Of a stretch of 64,000 bases of DNA, positions 34,749 through 46,900 are shown one piece after another. Source of the DNA: Cephalotrichum gorgonifer (Eukaryota > Ascomycota > Sordariomycetes > Microascales > Microascaceae). Below the pieces are notes generated by a model. That model was given only the letters and a program-made list of their open reading frames with translations. It made no database searches and was not told the origin of the DNA. Location: assembly GCA_900312665.1 (NCBI GenBank), contig ONZQ02000004.1, forward strand, positions 2,138,693 to 2,202,692, in the 5' to 3' direction. Positions within the stretch are counted from its first letter, which is position 1. Every line of letters begins with the position of its first letter. The translations under genes were made by a program, and so were the position numbers.

Positions 34749-35757
34749 TCATTTCGTCTTCTTGGAGCCAGGGAGGGGCGCATGGACCTTGCCCTGCGCC
34801 TCGGCAGTTAGGTGAACGAGCTCATCTAGCATCAAGTCGCGGGTTTTCCGCGCTAGGTCATCGACATCGGCGGCCGTAAGGCCCTTGGTAGGAATAGGCT
34901 CCAGAACTAATAGCACAAGTTAGAAAACATACAAGGCCCAGACCGGAAAAGCGAATCTGTACAAGCTGCTACGGAGAAGGGAGACAGAAAAAAAGGGGGG
35001 AGTAGAGGCAGAAAAATAACAGGGAGCGCATACCCTTGACCGGAATCTTTCCGGGACGCAGGACAAACTCCTTAAGCCATATGAGGTGGCTGTAATTCGC
35101 CACGACGCAAGGAACGATGGGCGCGCCGGCCTCGACGGCGAGGTGGAAGCCGCCCTTCTTGAAGGGCAGTAGCACGGGGTCCTTGGTATAGCTCCTCGTG
35201 CCCTCGGGGAACACGTATACACTCTGTCTCATCGTGGCCATCTGGTCCCCGGCCTTCTTCATCGTGGCCCTCGCGTTCTTGCTGTTTGCCCTCTCGATGA
35301 AGATGGCCTTGGTCAGCAACATGAACCACCCGAGGAACGGCACCTTCTTCAGCGACGCCTTAGCCGTCACACTGCAGTTGCGCGGGAATATGGTGCCCAG
35401 CATGATGAGGTCGAACTCCGCCTGGTGGTTCCCGATCAGGACGGCGGGGCGCACCTTATCCAGGACGCCGTGGGGATCCTGGATCTCGAAGGAGATGCCC
35501 ATGGTGATCTGTACGAGGTACCGGAACAGGCGGCCGCCGGCCCACTGGCCGGAGCCGCCTTGGCCGACAAGGCGGAAGATAAGGCACACGGGCAGGATGA
35601 AGGTGCAGGTGACCAGTATGGAGAAGTAGAAGGCGATGAGGCGCGCGAAGAAGGCGGCCTTAGGGATGGCGAAGGAGACGACGTAGAGAGCCGCTATGAG
35701 GGCCGCGATACCGGCGAGGAAGGTCGTGAAGTACGACAGGGCGGTTAAGAGCCACAT
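34749..35757 (-). CDS. SLC1: 1-acyl-sn-glycerol-3-phosphate acyltransferase
   Basis: Two exons, 35757-35034 and 34906-34749, giving 293 residues. Hydrophobic N-terminal helices (about 5-62) anchor it in the ER or lipid-droplet membrane. The PlsC domain shows the catalytic NHQAEFD (HX4D; His111, Asp116), the KKVPFLGWFM block, FPEGTRS (183-189) and the GAPIVPCVVANY block. The enzyme acylates lysophosphatidic acid at sn-2 to give phosphatidic acid, a precursor of phospholipids and triacylglycerol. The frame is open for 59 codons upstream, but MWLLTALSYF at 35757 is the first ATG in that frame and begins the membrane anchor. The C-terminal exon completes VLEPIPTKGLTAADVDDLA, a typical ending of this family. 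Confidence 0.94.
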
Positions 35758-37298
35758 GTTGGGATTTGCGCCGGGCGAGAGGTGTAGGTCGTGGAGAATG
35801 GCGGCTGACGAGCTGTCGTCGGGAGGAGGGTCTAGGAAAGGACTCGGCCGAGGGCGGGTGTTGGTTTGTTCTAGAAGATATTTAACTTCGGAGAAGGTTT
35901 CGTTCGCCTGTCGATCGGTCTCGTGCCCATCCAAAACGGTTTCTGTGCAACCTCTCTCTCTCTCTCTCTTGACTTGAGGTAAAAGAGGCGTAGGAGGAGG
36001 CTGAGGCTAGTTCGGGAGAGACAAGGTGGCGGGACAGCTGGCGGATTTTGTTCGGGAGGAGGGGTCCCCAAGCTCTACTTGTAAGATATTACTCCTGGCT
36101 CTTTATTGGGCAAGAGAATAATGCTTTGAGGTCGACGTTGGCGATAGTTAGCCCATTAAAGTTCCGTCCGAGTGGTATTAGACTCTGGTGTAAGAATATT
36201 AAACGCCTCCTTCTTTCTTCCCACTTAGAGGTCGCTTCTTCCTATTATGGGGTGCAGGTAGGGGAAGAGAGAGAGGTTGTTCGGGGGAAATGAAAAACGG
36301 CGACCGCGAACAAGAAAATATGACGATATTTACAAGCACAAAAAAAGCCGAGGTGCGCGAGGCTTGTGATAGTACCTACTAAGCCAAGTATGTATTAACA
36401 TGTCATACTCGTATTCAGTATGGTAGGTGGCTGGCTGGCTGGTGGTCGGGGACATCGATCTGTTGAGGGAAGGACCCGCCTGACCTATTGCCCATGGCGG
36501 GGCGAGGCCTGTAAAATGTTGGGGGTGGTGGGGGCGGATTGCTTGCAAAGAATGTGACCCCTCCAAAACTACTCATAAAGACCCCAATATAACAGCGCTA
36601 GCATCGGAAGGTCGTTTCTGGGGTCCACCACCCTGTTCCATGACAAAAGACCATGTCTCTCATTCGGCCAGGATAGCCACGTGTGGGTGTCCACAAGCAA
36701 TTTCAGAGTGAACAAGCCGAGACTCAATGGACATTTGAAGGTGGTCGTCAGACAGACCCGGAGAGTCACTGGCCATGCTCCCGCGCTTAAGCTGTGTAAC
36801 TTAGCTAAGGCTGAATGAGTCCATATCTCTGGTCTGGGACACAACCTTGACAACATTGAAGTCTTCCGTCACCTCGACGAGACAGTCACCAACGCAGATA
36901 GATATCTTTCTTCCCTTTTCGCTCTTCAAACTCCACCCGAGCCACCACAGCCAATACATATACTATCACAACTCGGCCTAACACGCTTTGGCAAAATATC
37001 TCTCTATTAACCTAGAACGCCGCTCTTCATACCCTCCCTTTCTTTGCCCATTTTCTCCCACATCTGAATCTCGCAGGTAAACACAAAAATGAGGAGGAAG
37101 AACAAAACCAAAAGGAAAAAGGAAAAATCCGGATGTTACTACTACAAAGAGAGCCCCTGGGGCCACGTTTAGCCCAGGTGCACTAAAGGACCGCTTATAT
37201 GAATGGCCGACACGACTCGGCCCAATTCTGAATCCCAAAAAACCTCCCGCTACCCCTGCGCTGGATAAAAAGAAAGGGGAAACACTCTCCTTTCTGCT
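35758..37298. other. intergenic region
   Basis: This 1.5 kb region is the 5' flank of the acyltransferase and the 3' flank of SEC63. A (CT)n tract lies at 35952-35969 about 200 bp before the acyltransferase ATG, and a TACTCGTA copy is at 36406. No gene is seen. Confidence 0.5.
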
Positions 37299-39621
37299 CT
37301 ACGACTCGTCTTCCGTATCGGTATTCGTGTCGCTGGTATCGTCTTCCTCCTCATCAGTGCCGCTCTCGTCATCAGACTCAGCTGTTACCGGGCTCCTCTT
37401 AACCTGACCTCCCCTCAGCGCGGTCATCTGGCCGGCTATGGAATCTAAAAAAGAGTGTTGTTAGCAAAAGAAAGAAAAAAATACCCTAGAACTAGACCAC
37501 TACACAGGCCACCCGCCGGAAAAGAGTAGTTTTAACTTACCTTCTTCAGGGTCGCTGATTTCATCCTCCGCCGCCATCTGAGCCGCCTTGCTCGCCTCCT
37601 CAACCACGAGCGTGACCTCCATCTTGGTGTCTAGCCCAACATAGCTGTCGCAGATCAGGTGCATGGCGAAGGTGTAGTTGCCCGGCTGAGGCGGCGCCGC
37701 GAACTGCGCCTTGAAGGTCTGCATGTTGAACGTCGGCTTGCTCTCCGCGTCGAAGATGTCCTCTTCGAACTGAGTGAACGGGAACGGCGGCACGGCCACC
37801 TTGCCCGACTTGGCGTCGGTCAGGAACACGAACCACTTGGGTAGGTGGTCCCGGGCGAAGTAGGGCGCCGTGGTCAGCGTGGGGTTGACTATCTTCTCCT
37901 CGACCGCGACCCATCGGCCGTCGGCGCCCTTGACCTTCTTCTTGCGTCCGGTGATGGCCTCAAGGTCGTCCTCGGCCGGATCCATATCCTCGAGGTCGAG
38001 GGGGTCGATCGCGGGGATGTTCTCGCTGCCAGGGGGGATCACGCGGCCCTTCACTACTAGGCTCACCAGGGAAGAGGGCGTGATGAACCGCTCTCCTGGT
38101 ACCTTGAAGAATGCCTTGGCGACACGGAGATGAGGAATCTCCCGCGCGACGCTCATCGCCTTGGTGTATTGGTCATCCGATAGGAGACCCTTGCCGGTTA
38201 CGAGCTGTCGCCTCTGGGTTTCCGGGATATCCATGAACTGCTGGACCGTTGCATGAATCTTGCTGTCGCCATCCACCGCTGCTACGACGGCGGGGGTGAA
38301 GAATGGGAGCTGTAGTAGGGGCGAAGACTTGGGGAGCATGGCCTGGACTATGTGCTGGTTCGCGATGTACGAGGCGATAATAGGCGCCGCGTTACCGTAA
38401 GCAAGAGAAATGGCCGTAAAGGAGCGGATAAGGGACTGTGCAATAGGGCCGACTTGGAACTTGGCCTTGTTAAGGGCGTCGTCGTCGAGGTCCACTCGCC
38501 CGAGGTACGCCCACAGGAGGGCGAGTGCCTTGCGTCTGACGGAGTCGTCTAGCTCCTCTAGCTTGGCCTTCTCCGCGGCGGGTACGATGTCGCTGATCTT
38601 GGATTCCACCTTGGCGAGGCCACTATCGGTCTTGTCGCCCTTGAGGAGTAACTTATACTCCTTCGCCGTGCTCAGGGCGGTGACGATGCCGCTCTCGTCC
38701 AGGTCTTCCTTATACTCGCGGAAAAGGTTGTTTGCGCTCTCGATGAGGACACCTTCCTTCGAGGACCTCTGGATTCCGTACCACCAGCTCCCCACGAGGT
38801 AAGGCAGCAGGACACCTAGGACAAGAGTGTAGAATAGCACGACGTACTTCCCATTGCCGTCGGAAATGATGAATTTAGGCAGGGCAATGCCGAAGCTCAT
38901 GCTCTGCTTGCCATCGGGGTGACCGTATTGGATGTAGTTGTTGCGGACGTCCTCGTCGGTAAGGGCTTGGTAGGCTTTCGTGATCTCCACGTATCTCGCG
39001 TTTAGGATTTCCATCGTCTCGTTCTTCGACTCGTCGATCTTGACCTTGTCGGGGTGGTACTTCAGCGAAAGCCTTCGGTATTTTGACTTGATCTCCTTTT
39101 CTGATGACGACTGCGTGAGGAAAGGTTAGCTCGTGCATCTATGTCGCCATGTGCGAGTAGCCAGGGGGGAGGGGCAAGGGTCGCTTACATCTGGTATTTC
39201 AAGGATGTCATAGGGGTTCCATAGTTTCGGGGTTATCGTTTTCGTCACGACGATGAGGTAGGCCATGAGGCCCATGATAGCCCACCCTACGATAATGAAG
39301 AGGGTGCGCTTGACCCTGCGCATCTTGCGCCTCTGCGCTAACCGCTGGCTCTTCACCTCGGTGATGCCATGTTCGGCCTCGAAGGCGCTGGCGGCCTTCC
39401 CTCGTTTCGCGTTGGCATCTGGGTCCTTCGACGGCGAAAGGACGGTCCAGGTGAGCGGTAGGGTAACGAGGGATGTTAGGGTAAGAACGAAGAAGGGGAA
39501 GAATTGCCCCTGCGAGCAAGCGTTAGTATTGGGTCGGTTTCGAACTAGGCGGTTCTTTGGAGCTTCACGGAGATAGAGAGAGGAGACATACCTCTTCGTC
39601 GTAGGAGTATTCCGAGCTCAT
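37299..39621 (-). CDS. SEC63: ER protein translocation subunit SEC63
   Basis: Four exons: 39621-39592, 39509-39189, 39110-37541 and 37444-37299, giving 688 residues. Three membrane helices are visible (FFPFFVLTLTSLVTLPLTW; TLFIIVGWAIMGLMAYLIVV; YVVLFYTLVLGVLLPYLVG). A lumenal J domain lies between the second and third, with YHPDK near 135-139. A cytosolic Brl (Sec63) domain follows. The last exon encodes an acidic C-terminus (SDDESGTDEEEDDTSDTNTD), which in the family binds Sec62. Sec63 recruits BiP/Kar2 through its J domain and opens the Sec61 channel for post-translational import. Length and topology match the family. The gene is divergent from the DENND11-like gene, with 1.16 kb between their starts. 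Confidence 0.96.
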
Positions 39622-40777
39622 CTTGAAGGCTCAGATGTTCCACCGATTTGTGTAGGGACGGTGGTGGTGAGGATATGGGAGAAGGGGAGAGGTGGCATGG
39701 AAACAAACGAAATTATTTTGGGAATACGTCGCCGCCACCAGAAGTTGAGTTAAGGACAGCACGGGAATAGTATTAGCCACGCAGCACTTACCTACCCGCC
39801 AGGTACACCAATACTATCATGTGGGTGTGATCCGCCACTGGCAGTTGATGCTAATCTGTCATCAGCTGGGTCAGCGCCTTAGATGTATGGCCAAAACATA
39901 TTTTACGTAAGATACATAGATTCCAGGCACAGACCTATAAGTCAGCAGTGGCTCCCTATTATTCCGTCCATAGGAGTACATCTACCATTTACAGGCTTGT
40001 GATGCTGACACATCGGACCCGCCTGGGATCCGGGGAGCTGGGCGATGGCATGTGTTCCATTAACACCATCCTCGTGCAGTCCCCAATCGCAAATCCGAGC
40101 AGCGCCTGTACGATTCTTCTTGAGAAGGATGGGCCCCATGACGCCTGTCAAGGACAACTGGAACTACTATTAAATCCCCAGGGCCGATCAGCCGAAATTT
40201 CCCATGGTGGACTGGCGAGGCACCTCAGCTCGTCCGGCGGTGTTAAGAGGCAGACTGTGATAGAGAGTGCTGCGCGTTCCACCAAGGAATTGCCCGCATG
40301 GTATCAAATGAGATGAGCGTCAGGTAGAGCACTGAGATGAAGACAAAAGAGCAGCCGAGTAGATGCCTGAAATATTAAGAACAACTCCCCTAGCACAGTC
40401 TTTGAGTAAGGAAGTCTGGGCTATAGGTGATGCTGGGTATCAAGTCAAGCAGCCTTCCATGTGTGAATACTGTTGCCGAGGTTTCGCCGAGGCACCGGCC
40501 CACCCCCACAGAGTGAGACGACATGACATTAATGTAATAGCTACTCGTATGATAGCTGCCAAGGCGGGTCCGGATACTCCTCCACCACCCCATCATCCCC
40601 AGAGTCTCACCCACCTCGGCCCCGATCGCCGAACAGCGCTCACCACGGAACTAGCGCTCACCCGGAACGGAACCAATCTTCCTTCCTCACAACCCTCGCC
40701 CCAAGGGCGCCGATCCCGCCCGTCCTTAATGACACTCACTCGCTCATGCCTTCGTGGATAGCCGCCCAGCACTAGTA
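39622..40777. promoter_or_regulatory. divergent intergenic region
   Basis: This 1.16 kb region is shared by the divergent SEC63 and DENND11-like genes and contains both promoters. One TACTCGTA copy is at 40542. I see no gene or RNA. Confidence 0.5.
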
Positions 40778-42753
40778 ATGGCAACCGCAAGCCGAGCTCA
40801 GCCGTCGCTCTCTATGCACCTCCCCGCCTCCAGCCTCAACGGCGCTGCCGACATCCCTCCAATCTCCGCCCTCTTCCTGATAGTTTTCGACGTCAAGGCC
40901 GGTTACACAATTGTATGGAAGCAGGCTCTACCCGGCCTCGAGCTCGAGGGCATCGTGGAGTACAAAAGCCTCCCTTCGGGCCTTCACACCGTCAAAGAGG
41001 ATCTCATCTATTTTGTCCACGAGGCCGGACACGCAGGCCTCAGCGCCTTCGCCAATGTACCCTGCGACGAGGAGGATGCCCGCCATGCCCGCATGATAGC
41101 CGTTGGTGTGCTCGTTCCGCTGAGCTTCGGTAGGCTGGGGAGGGCGTGGAGGCATGCGGAGAGCTTAAAGGAGATGGCCGCGTGAGTACTTGTGCTACAC
41201 GACGAAAACATCGGGGGTAACACGTTTCTAATTGCGCTCTTACCGTCAACAGCAAGCTTGCAGTGGACCATAAACAAACGGAGGCGCTTGAAGCCTACTG
41301 GGAGCAGCACAGGTCCGGTCCGAACCCCGAACCACGCTCGGCGAGGGGGGATACACCCATTGCGTCACCCATCGCAGTACAGCCGCCTCGACGCACAAAG
41401 GGGCATTTTAGGAATCGATCGTCATCGGATGGAGCTTCAATGTTCCCACCCGGCCATACGCTGTCCGAATATCACCCTGCGCGAAGTCTGAACGCTCTTC
41501 TAGATATCTTCGGACCACTCGTCTTTCCCCTCCACCGTGCGGCGCTCCTTCGCAAGCGGATATTGATATCCTGCCAGGCGCCCGTTCACGAAACTTGCAA
41601 CTTTGGTACGTGAACATGACAGGTACCACCACACATGTATTTGCGCCGCTAACTCACGCTCGGCGTAGTGTACGATTTGTCAGTCCTATCCAATATACCG
41701 CAGTCAGTTGCCGATCTCCTGCCAGCGGAGGCACCTACCCACCGCCTACGGCCGCTGTTCACCATTGGGGTTCATGACATCCCTGCCTTAATGCAGGAGC
41801 AGACACGGCGAGAAGGCGATGATGACGTCACCTTGAGAGACGAGATTTTGGGTGGCTGGATTGCATGCACCACCGATAGTATATTAGCAATGAAGGATAC
41901 GCTATGGGATGTGTTAGTTACCATGCCGACGTCCACCTCAAACGCAGCCGGGAAGACGTGGCCCACGGTGGAATACCCCGGGGGGCAGCCCATCAAGGCC
42001 ACCCAGCGCGACCTACGGCGGTTCCGGGCGCTGAAGGCGGGGCTGGCACGTATTGTGGCTGCGACAAGGCCGGGAGGTTCACCAGGGACTCCGCGATCCG
42101 AATCTATGACCAACCCTAGACCATCTATGAGTGGCACGGCCCTTGTGGACGGTGAGAGCGGGGACGCTCTGGACAAGGTCGTCCAACCGACTACGTGGGC
42201 CGAGCTCGCGTACGGCGGTTTCATGTGGTGGGCTAGCGCGGGCGAGCAACGCCACGGCTACGAGCACGACGAGGCCGTTCACGACGCCTCGCTTATCGCG
42301 GACTGGACGCCCGCAATGCCCGTCACCCCCTCTACGGGCCCCACGCGGGAGAGGATGGTTGATTCCGTCCCTTCCTCCTTTGCAGAGGGGCTCACAAGCT
42401 CTCCGTTTGACGAGGAGGCGAGGGTAGAGCTGGCCATAGTAGCCTTCTTCCACCGGCTGACGGCGGATATCCTCACTGTTATTGGGGAGGCCGTAGACGC
42501 AGATCAGAACCCCTACGAGGATGAGGAGTCGGATACGGACAGTGGCGACGCACGGCTACTTCCTCGCGGCGGGAGTAGAGGTGGGGATCCGAGGCCGGTG
42601 AGGATCGACAGCACGGCGTTTGACCTGATGGGGCTCGACGTCTGGAGCGCGGCGGACGGCGAGTTTATCAAGAAGGTTGCCGAAGTTTATTTCGGGAGAG
42701 GGGCCGAGATTGAGGGTAAGGGGATCGAAGTTTGTGGGCTGCGGGTCTGTTAG
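40778..42753 (+). CDS. DENND11/LCHN-like protein (Anr2-type, DUF2347/DUF4484)
   Basis: Three exons: 40778-41181, 41253-41605 and 41669-42753, giving 613 residues. The N-terminal part, ALFLIVFDVKAGYTIVWKQ followed by GIVEYKSLPSGLHTVKEDLIYF, is the longin-like u-DENN start typical of LCHN/DENND11 proteins. The central LDIFGPLVFPLHRAALLRKRIL segment is the conserved DENN core. The C-terminal part (ATQRDLRRFRALKAGLA, the AELAYGGFMWWASAGE block, and IVAFFHRLTADILTVIGEAVD) fits the DUF4484 region of yeast Anr2 relatives. DENN proteins are usually Rab exchange factors or membrane-trafficking scaffolds; the activity of this subfamily is not settled. Both introns are short with good GT..AG sites and restore frame. 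Confidence 0.88.
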
Positions 42754-43963
42754 GCTACGGGTGAGACGGGGCAGATATTTCCTTCGAGGGGGAGGATGTG
42801 TATATGTGTATATATATTTGGGTTTAAGCGAATCTGTATCTTGCCATATACTTCACCACATACATGTATGGTCCACGTCACAATTTTACGGCACCGACGC
42901 CGGCACCCCCTGGGTCCTGCATGGGCGTACGTCGATGTGAACATGTTGGAACCGCAGCTGCGGCTGAGCCTTTCTCTCGGTTGGCTGCTCCGTCCCCACA
43001 ACGGCGCAAGCATTTCAGCTTTGTTTACTCCGAGGGTGGAGACCGAGTGCTTGGTGAAGGGGAGATTGTATTAGGGGAGGGCCTGTTGGCAAGAGTTTGT
43101 TGACATATTACGTCACCACTGATGGCGCCCCTAGAGTCCAAGCATTACGTGCGGGGGTACGAGTAGTAGAAGACAGAGTAGGAGTACAGACGAGACATTG
43201 TACGATTCTAAAGTTCGCATGTACCATAGGTATCTCGATTTTGACATGAGTTCTCCTTCGACATCCTCTCCAATGTCCTTTATTTATAGCTATATATATC
43301 TATACTCGTAGGGTAGTCGGCACGTGCATTTCTACATGCGCTGTACCCCTGAGCGGCCCGCATGGAGACCTTGATTGAAGGCGGCTGGCCGGATGAACGG
43401 TGCTCAGGTACCGCGCATCATACCTTCCCTACCACTATCATTAAGTAAGCTAGTGAACAAGCCGGCGCACTCTCGTGTCTCGTGCCTGTACTAATAGTAC
43501 AAATGTGCTCCCATTAATACGTCGTCCAAACCTGGAAACGGCTGGGACCAGGGCGTAACCAAGTTGGATGTATTTTAGTATAGTGCATCCATTCTTGGAA
43601 TTAGCGTCTCGTAGCCCATAACTCATTCATAGCAACGCATAGAGGCGGGCCAGGACGAGAAAAAAACCCGCGGATGCTGGAGGCAGCAGAATATGCTTCT
43701 GTCTCTTTGCTTGTTGCCCATTCTCACTACCCCCCTTATTACCCCCCTCCCCTCTAACTGCCTTATTCGAGAGGCTCGCCCGTGACGTCGCGCATCAAAA
43801 TCAAACAACTTGCCGCCCACCGAATAGTGCAGGTCGGTCGTACCGCGCCGAGTAAATATACGAGTACAAAGTACTACGTCCCGACTGTCTTATCCTTCCC
43901 TCCCATTCCCTCGTTTCGACGTACCATACGTAAGGGGCGCGCGCTTCTACCATCTCTATCACC
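42754..43963. promoter_or_regulatory. 5' flank of the DUF4045-gelsolin gene
   Basis: This 1.2 kb region contains a TATATATATATTTG stretch just after the DENND11-like gene and a second TATATATATC stretch near 43290. Three TACTCGTA/TACGAGTA copies (43158, 43303, 43859) are present, the last about 100 bp before the gelsolin ATG. No gene is seen. Confidence 0.45.
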
Positions 43964-46900
43964 ATGTCCGACGACGTCACACAGTTTTTGCAGCAGGTCC
44001 AGCAGCTCCAGGGCAGCCGCGACGAGAAGGACGAGGCGAAGTCGAGAGAGTTGGAGGAGAAGATACTGCAGGAGAAGAGCGAGCGCGCCGCTCGACGTGC
44101 TGGTAAGTTAAGACAAGACGATAAATGATGGTCATGGCGGTGGTGGTCATTTTGATTTGGATGGAACGGACAATCTAGTCGCGTCAAGCTCGTTTGTACT
44201 AGTCCAGGCACGAACCCGAGCTTTTTTTCTCCCTCCCATCTCTCCGAGGGGATACGAAAAGCGAAGAAGAAGACACAATACCAAAACAACCCGCTTGAAA
44301 CCTGTGCAACATCTGTTTCTTCCTTTTTTTTCTTCTCACTTTCCACAGCTGCCCCGAGACTTCCCGGCTGACTCTAGGCAATTTCCACAGAACGTGCTAG
44401 GTCCATATCTCCTCAGAAGTCGTCACCAGCGAACACCCCCCCTCCACCGTCCCACAGGGACTCACGAGCTGCCGACCACCGGACCCTAGCGTCTTCCCCG
44501 CGCCTCGAGAGCCCCTTCTCGCGTCGGGGTGCGCCCGCAGACACCTCGGAGAGCACGATGAACAACCCCTCGACCTCTCCCACGAGGGACCGTGACGCCT
44601 CCCACGAGCCCGAACCAAAGGGAACAAGCGGCTCCCCCGGCGGCAGGCCACTATCGTGGCAGAGGCGCCCGTCGCAGTCACCAGATAAGCAGCCGAGGAG
44701 CAGGCCATTGTCCATGATGGCCGCTCAGAACGCCGCGCGAACGTCCAATACCGCCTCTCCGGACCCGACATCGGCGGCGGAGGAGGAGACATTCTCGAAG
44801 GACCGGATAGCACAGGCGCTGGCCGGCAAGGATCCCGCCTGGTTCCGCCAGACGTCAGACCGTGGGTCGAACTCGCCTGCTTATAGGCGCAATCAGGTCG
44901 AGGACGAGGACCGGTCGGACGTGCATTCGGGGAGTTCTCAATTGCCGGGCATGACGTCGAGCTCGAGCGTCGAGAGCCCCGTCTCCCTTCCGCCGCTGCG
45001 GAGGAGCAAGACAGGCGGCTCAATTCTGGATATGACGTCCTCGCCGCGCCTGGACCCGCCCGCGGACTATGAGTCGCGGACGCTAGAGCGGTCGCCAACG
45101 CGCGCAGACGGTCGCAGCTCGCCAACACGCGCAAACTCTCCCACAAAGGGGATGGGTGGCTTCGTCCAGAGCGCCATGATGAAGCGGTCGGATAGCGTGA
45201 AAAGATGGAGTGTCGCATCGCCGCCGGGCTTGGCGCGCGCAGACACTGTGGCCTCCAATCGGGGCAGTCTCATCGAGCGGGCGGCGATTGGCTCGCAGGC
45301 CAATTCCCGCTCCCGCCCGAACAGCATGATCCGCGACGGATCGACGACTCCCACCCCGCGCCTCCACGGTTCCGACGACAGCCGCAGTATTGAGCCGGCG
45401 ACCGTCGGCAGTCAAGCCGTCGCAGATCCCACCCCTGACACGGGGTCTAATCTTAGAATAACCACCGCCACTCCGCCCGCCCAGGAGGAAAGGGCTATCA
45501 CTCCCCCCGCAAGCCCGTCGAAGATGGACTCTCGCAGATGGAGTCCAACAAAATCAAGTTGGCTCGACGCAGCGCTCAACAAGCCCGAGGCTCCCAAACC
45601 GAAGCCCTCCGCGCCCCAGTCGAACCAGCCCGCGTGGATGGTAGAGCTGAACAAGGCTAAAGCGCAGAGAGCAACGAATCCCGACGCCGCTGCAAAGGCG
45701 GAGCCGGCAGCGCATAAGCACGAAGTGAAAATCGGCGGTCTCATGCGACCGACGCCGTCTACCACCGCAAAAGGCACCGCCGTTAGCGTCGGCACTCCTT
45801 ACGCGTCGAGCACTCCACCCTCCTCAGAAAGGAGCCGCATCGGCAGCAACCTGAAGCCCAGCAGCTTGAGCAGGCCCGCCTCGACAGACCCCACCACCCC
45901 AGATCTCCCAGCCGCCAACGAGCCGGCCAGCAGGCAGAGTGCTGTCAGCGTTGGGAATAGGAATAGGCCCGAGACACCCACAGGGGTCGACTTCCGAGCC
46001 AGCCTTAAGCCACGAGTGCCGGCGCCCGACGCGCAGACAGGCAGCGTCAACGAGCTGAGCGCCGTATTCGGCAAGCTTCGTAAGACGAAGACCCAGAACT
46101 ACGTCGCCCCGGACGAGCTGAAGGATAACATCCTGCGCGGCAAGTCCGCGCTCAACGTAACCGGCGGTCCGAAGAAGACCGAGCGCAAAGACGAATTCAA
46201 GGAGGCCATACTAAAGAAGAAGGAGGACTTCCAGAAGGTGCAGGCTGCAGGGACGGGAGTCGTGCGGTCGTCGAATACTCCGATACAGAGTCCCCTGCCT
46301 GAGGGCCTTATCAGGAGGAACGAGCTGGCTAGATCGGCTACACTCTCGAATCGAGACTCTGTGTCCTCGGACACTACCATAGCAGCATCATCGATCCAAT
46401 CCAATCGCGACTCTCTGGCCACCGACATAACCGGCACCGACTCCGCCATTACGTCTCCTGCGTTCAAGCCGGCCCAGACACCACGGTCAGACACGGTTTT
46501 TGACGATACCACGCCGACGCAGCGAGCCGCGGCCCCGAAGTCACCGATTCCCTCACCGGCGGCGGCTCCAAGGGAGTTCTCAGCACCGTCGCGCGTGGCA
46601 GGTCGCGTAGGAGGAAGCTCGCTCGCAAATAGATTCAACCCAAACTTGGCCGGCATCCTTGCTCGGGGACCACCCGCTGCAAGCACCAGCAAGGCGGCGC
46701 CAGACTCGAGTACCGAGAGCACCGCTGAGAAAGCGTCGGACCCTTCGGGTGGGCCGAAGCTCACGCACATTACCAAGGGTCGAGCTAGGGGTCCTCGGCG
46801 TAAGGCGCCCTCGTCCGCCGCCCCCGCCTCCGCCCAGAAGAGCTCTACTCCGCCAGCTAGTTCTACTCCGCCGGCTAGCCTCCCCGAAGCATCGTCGTCA

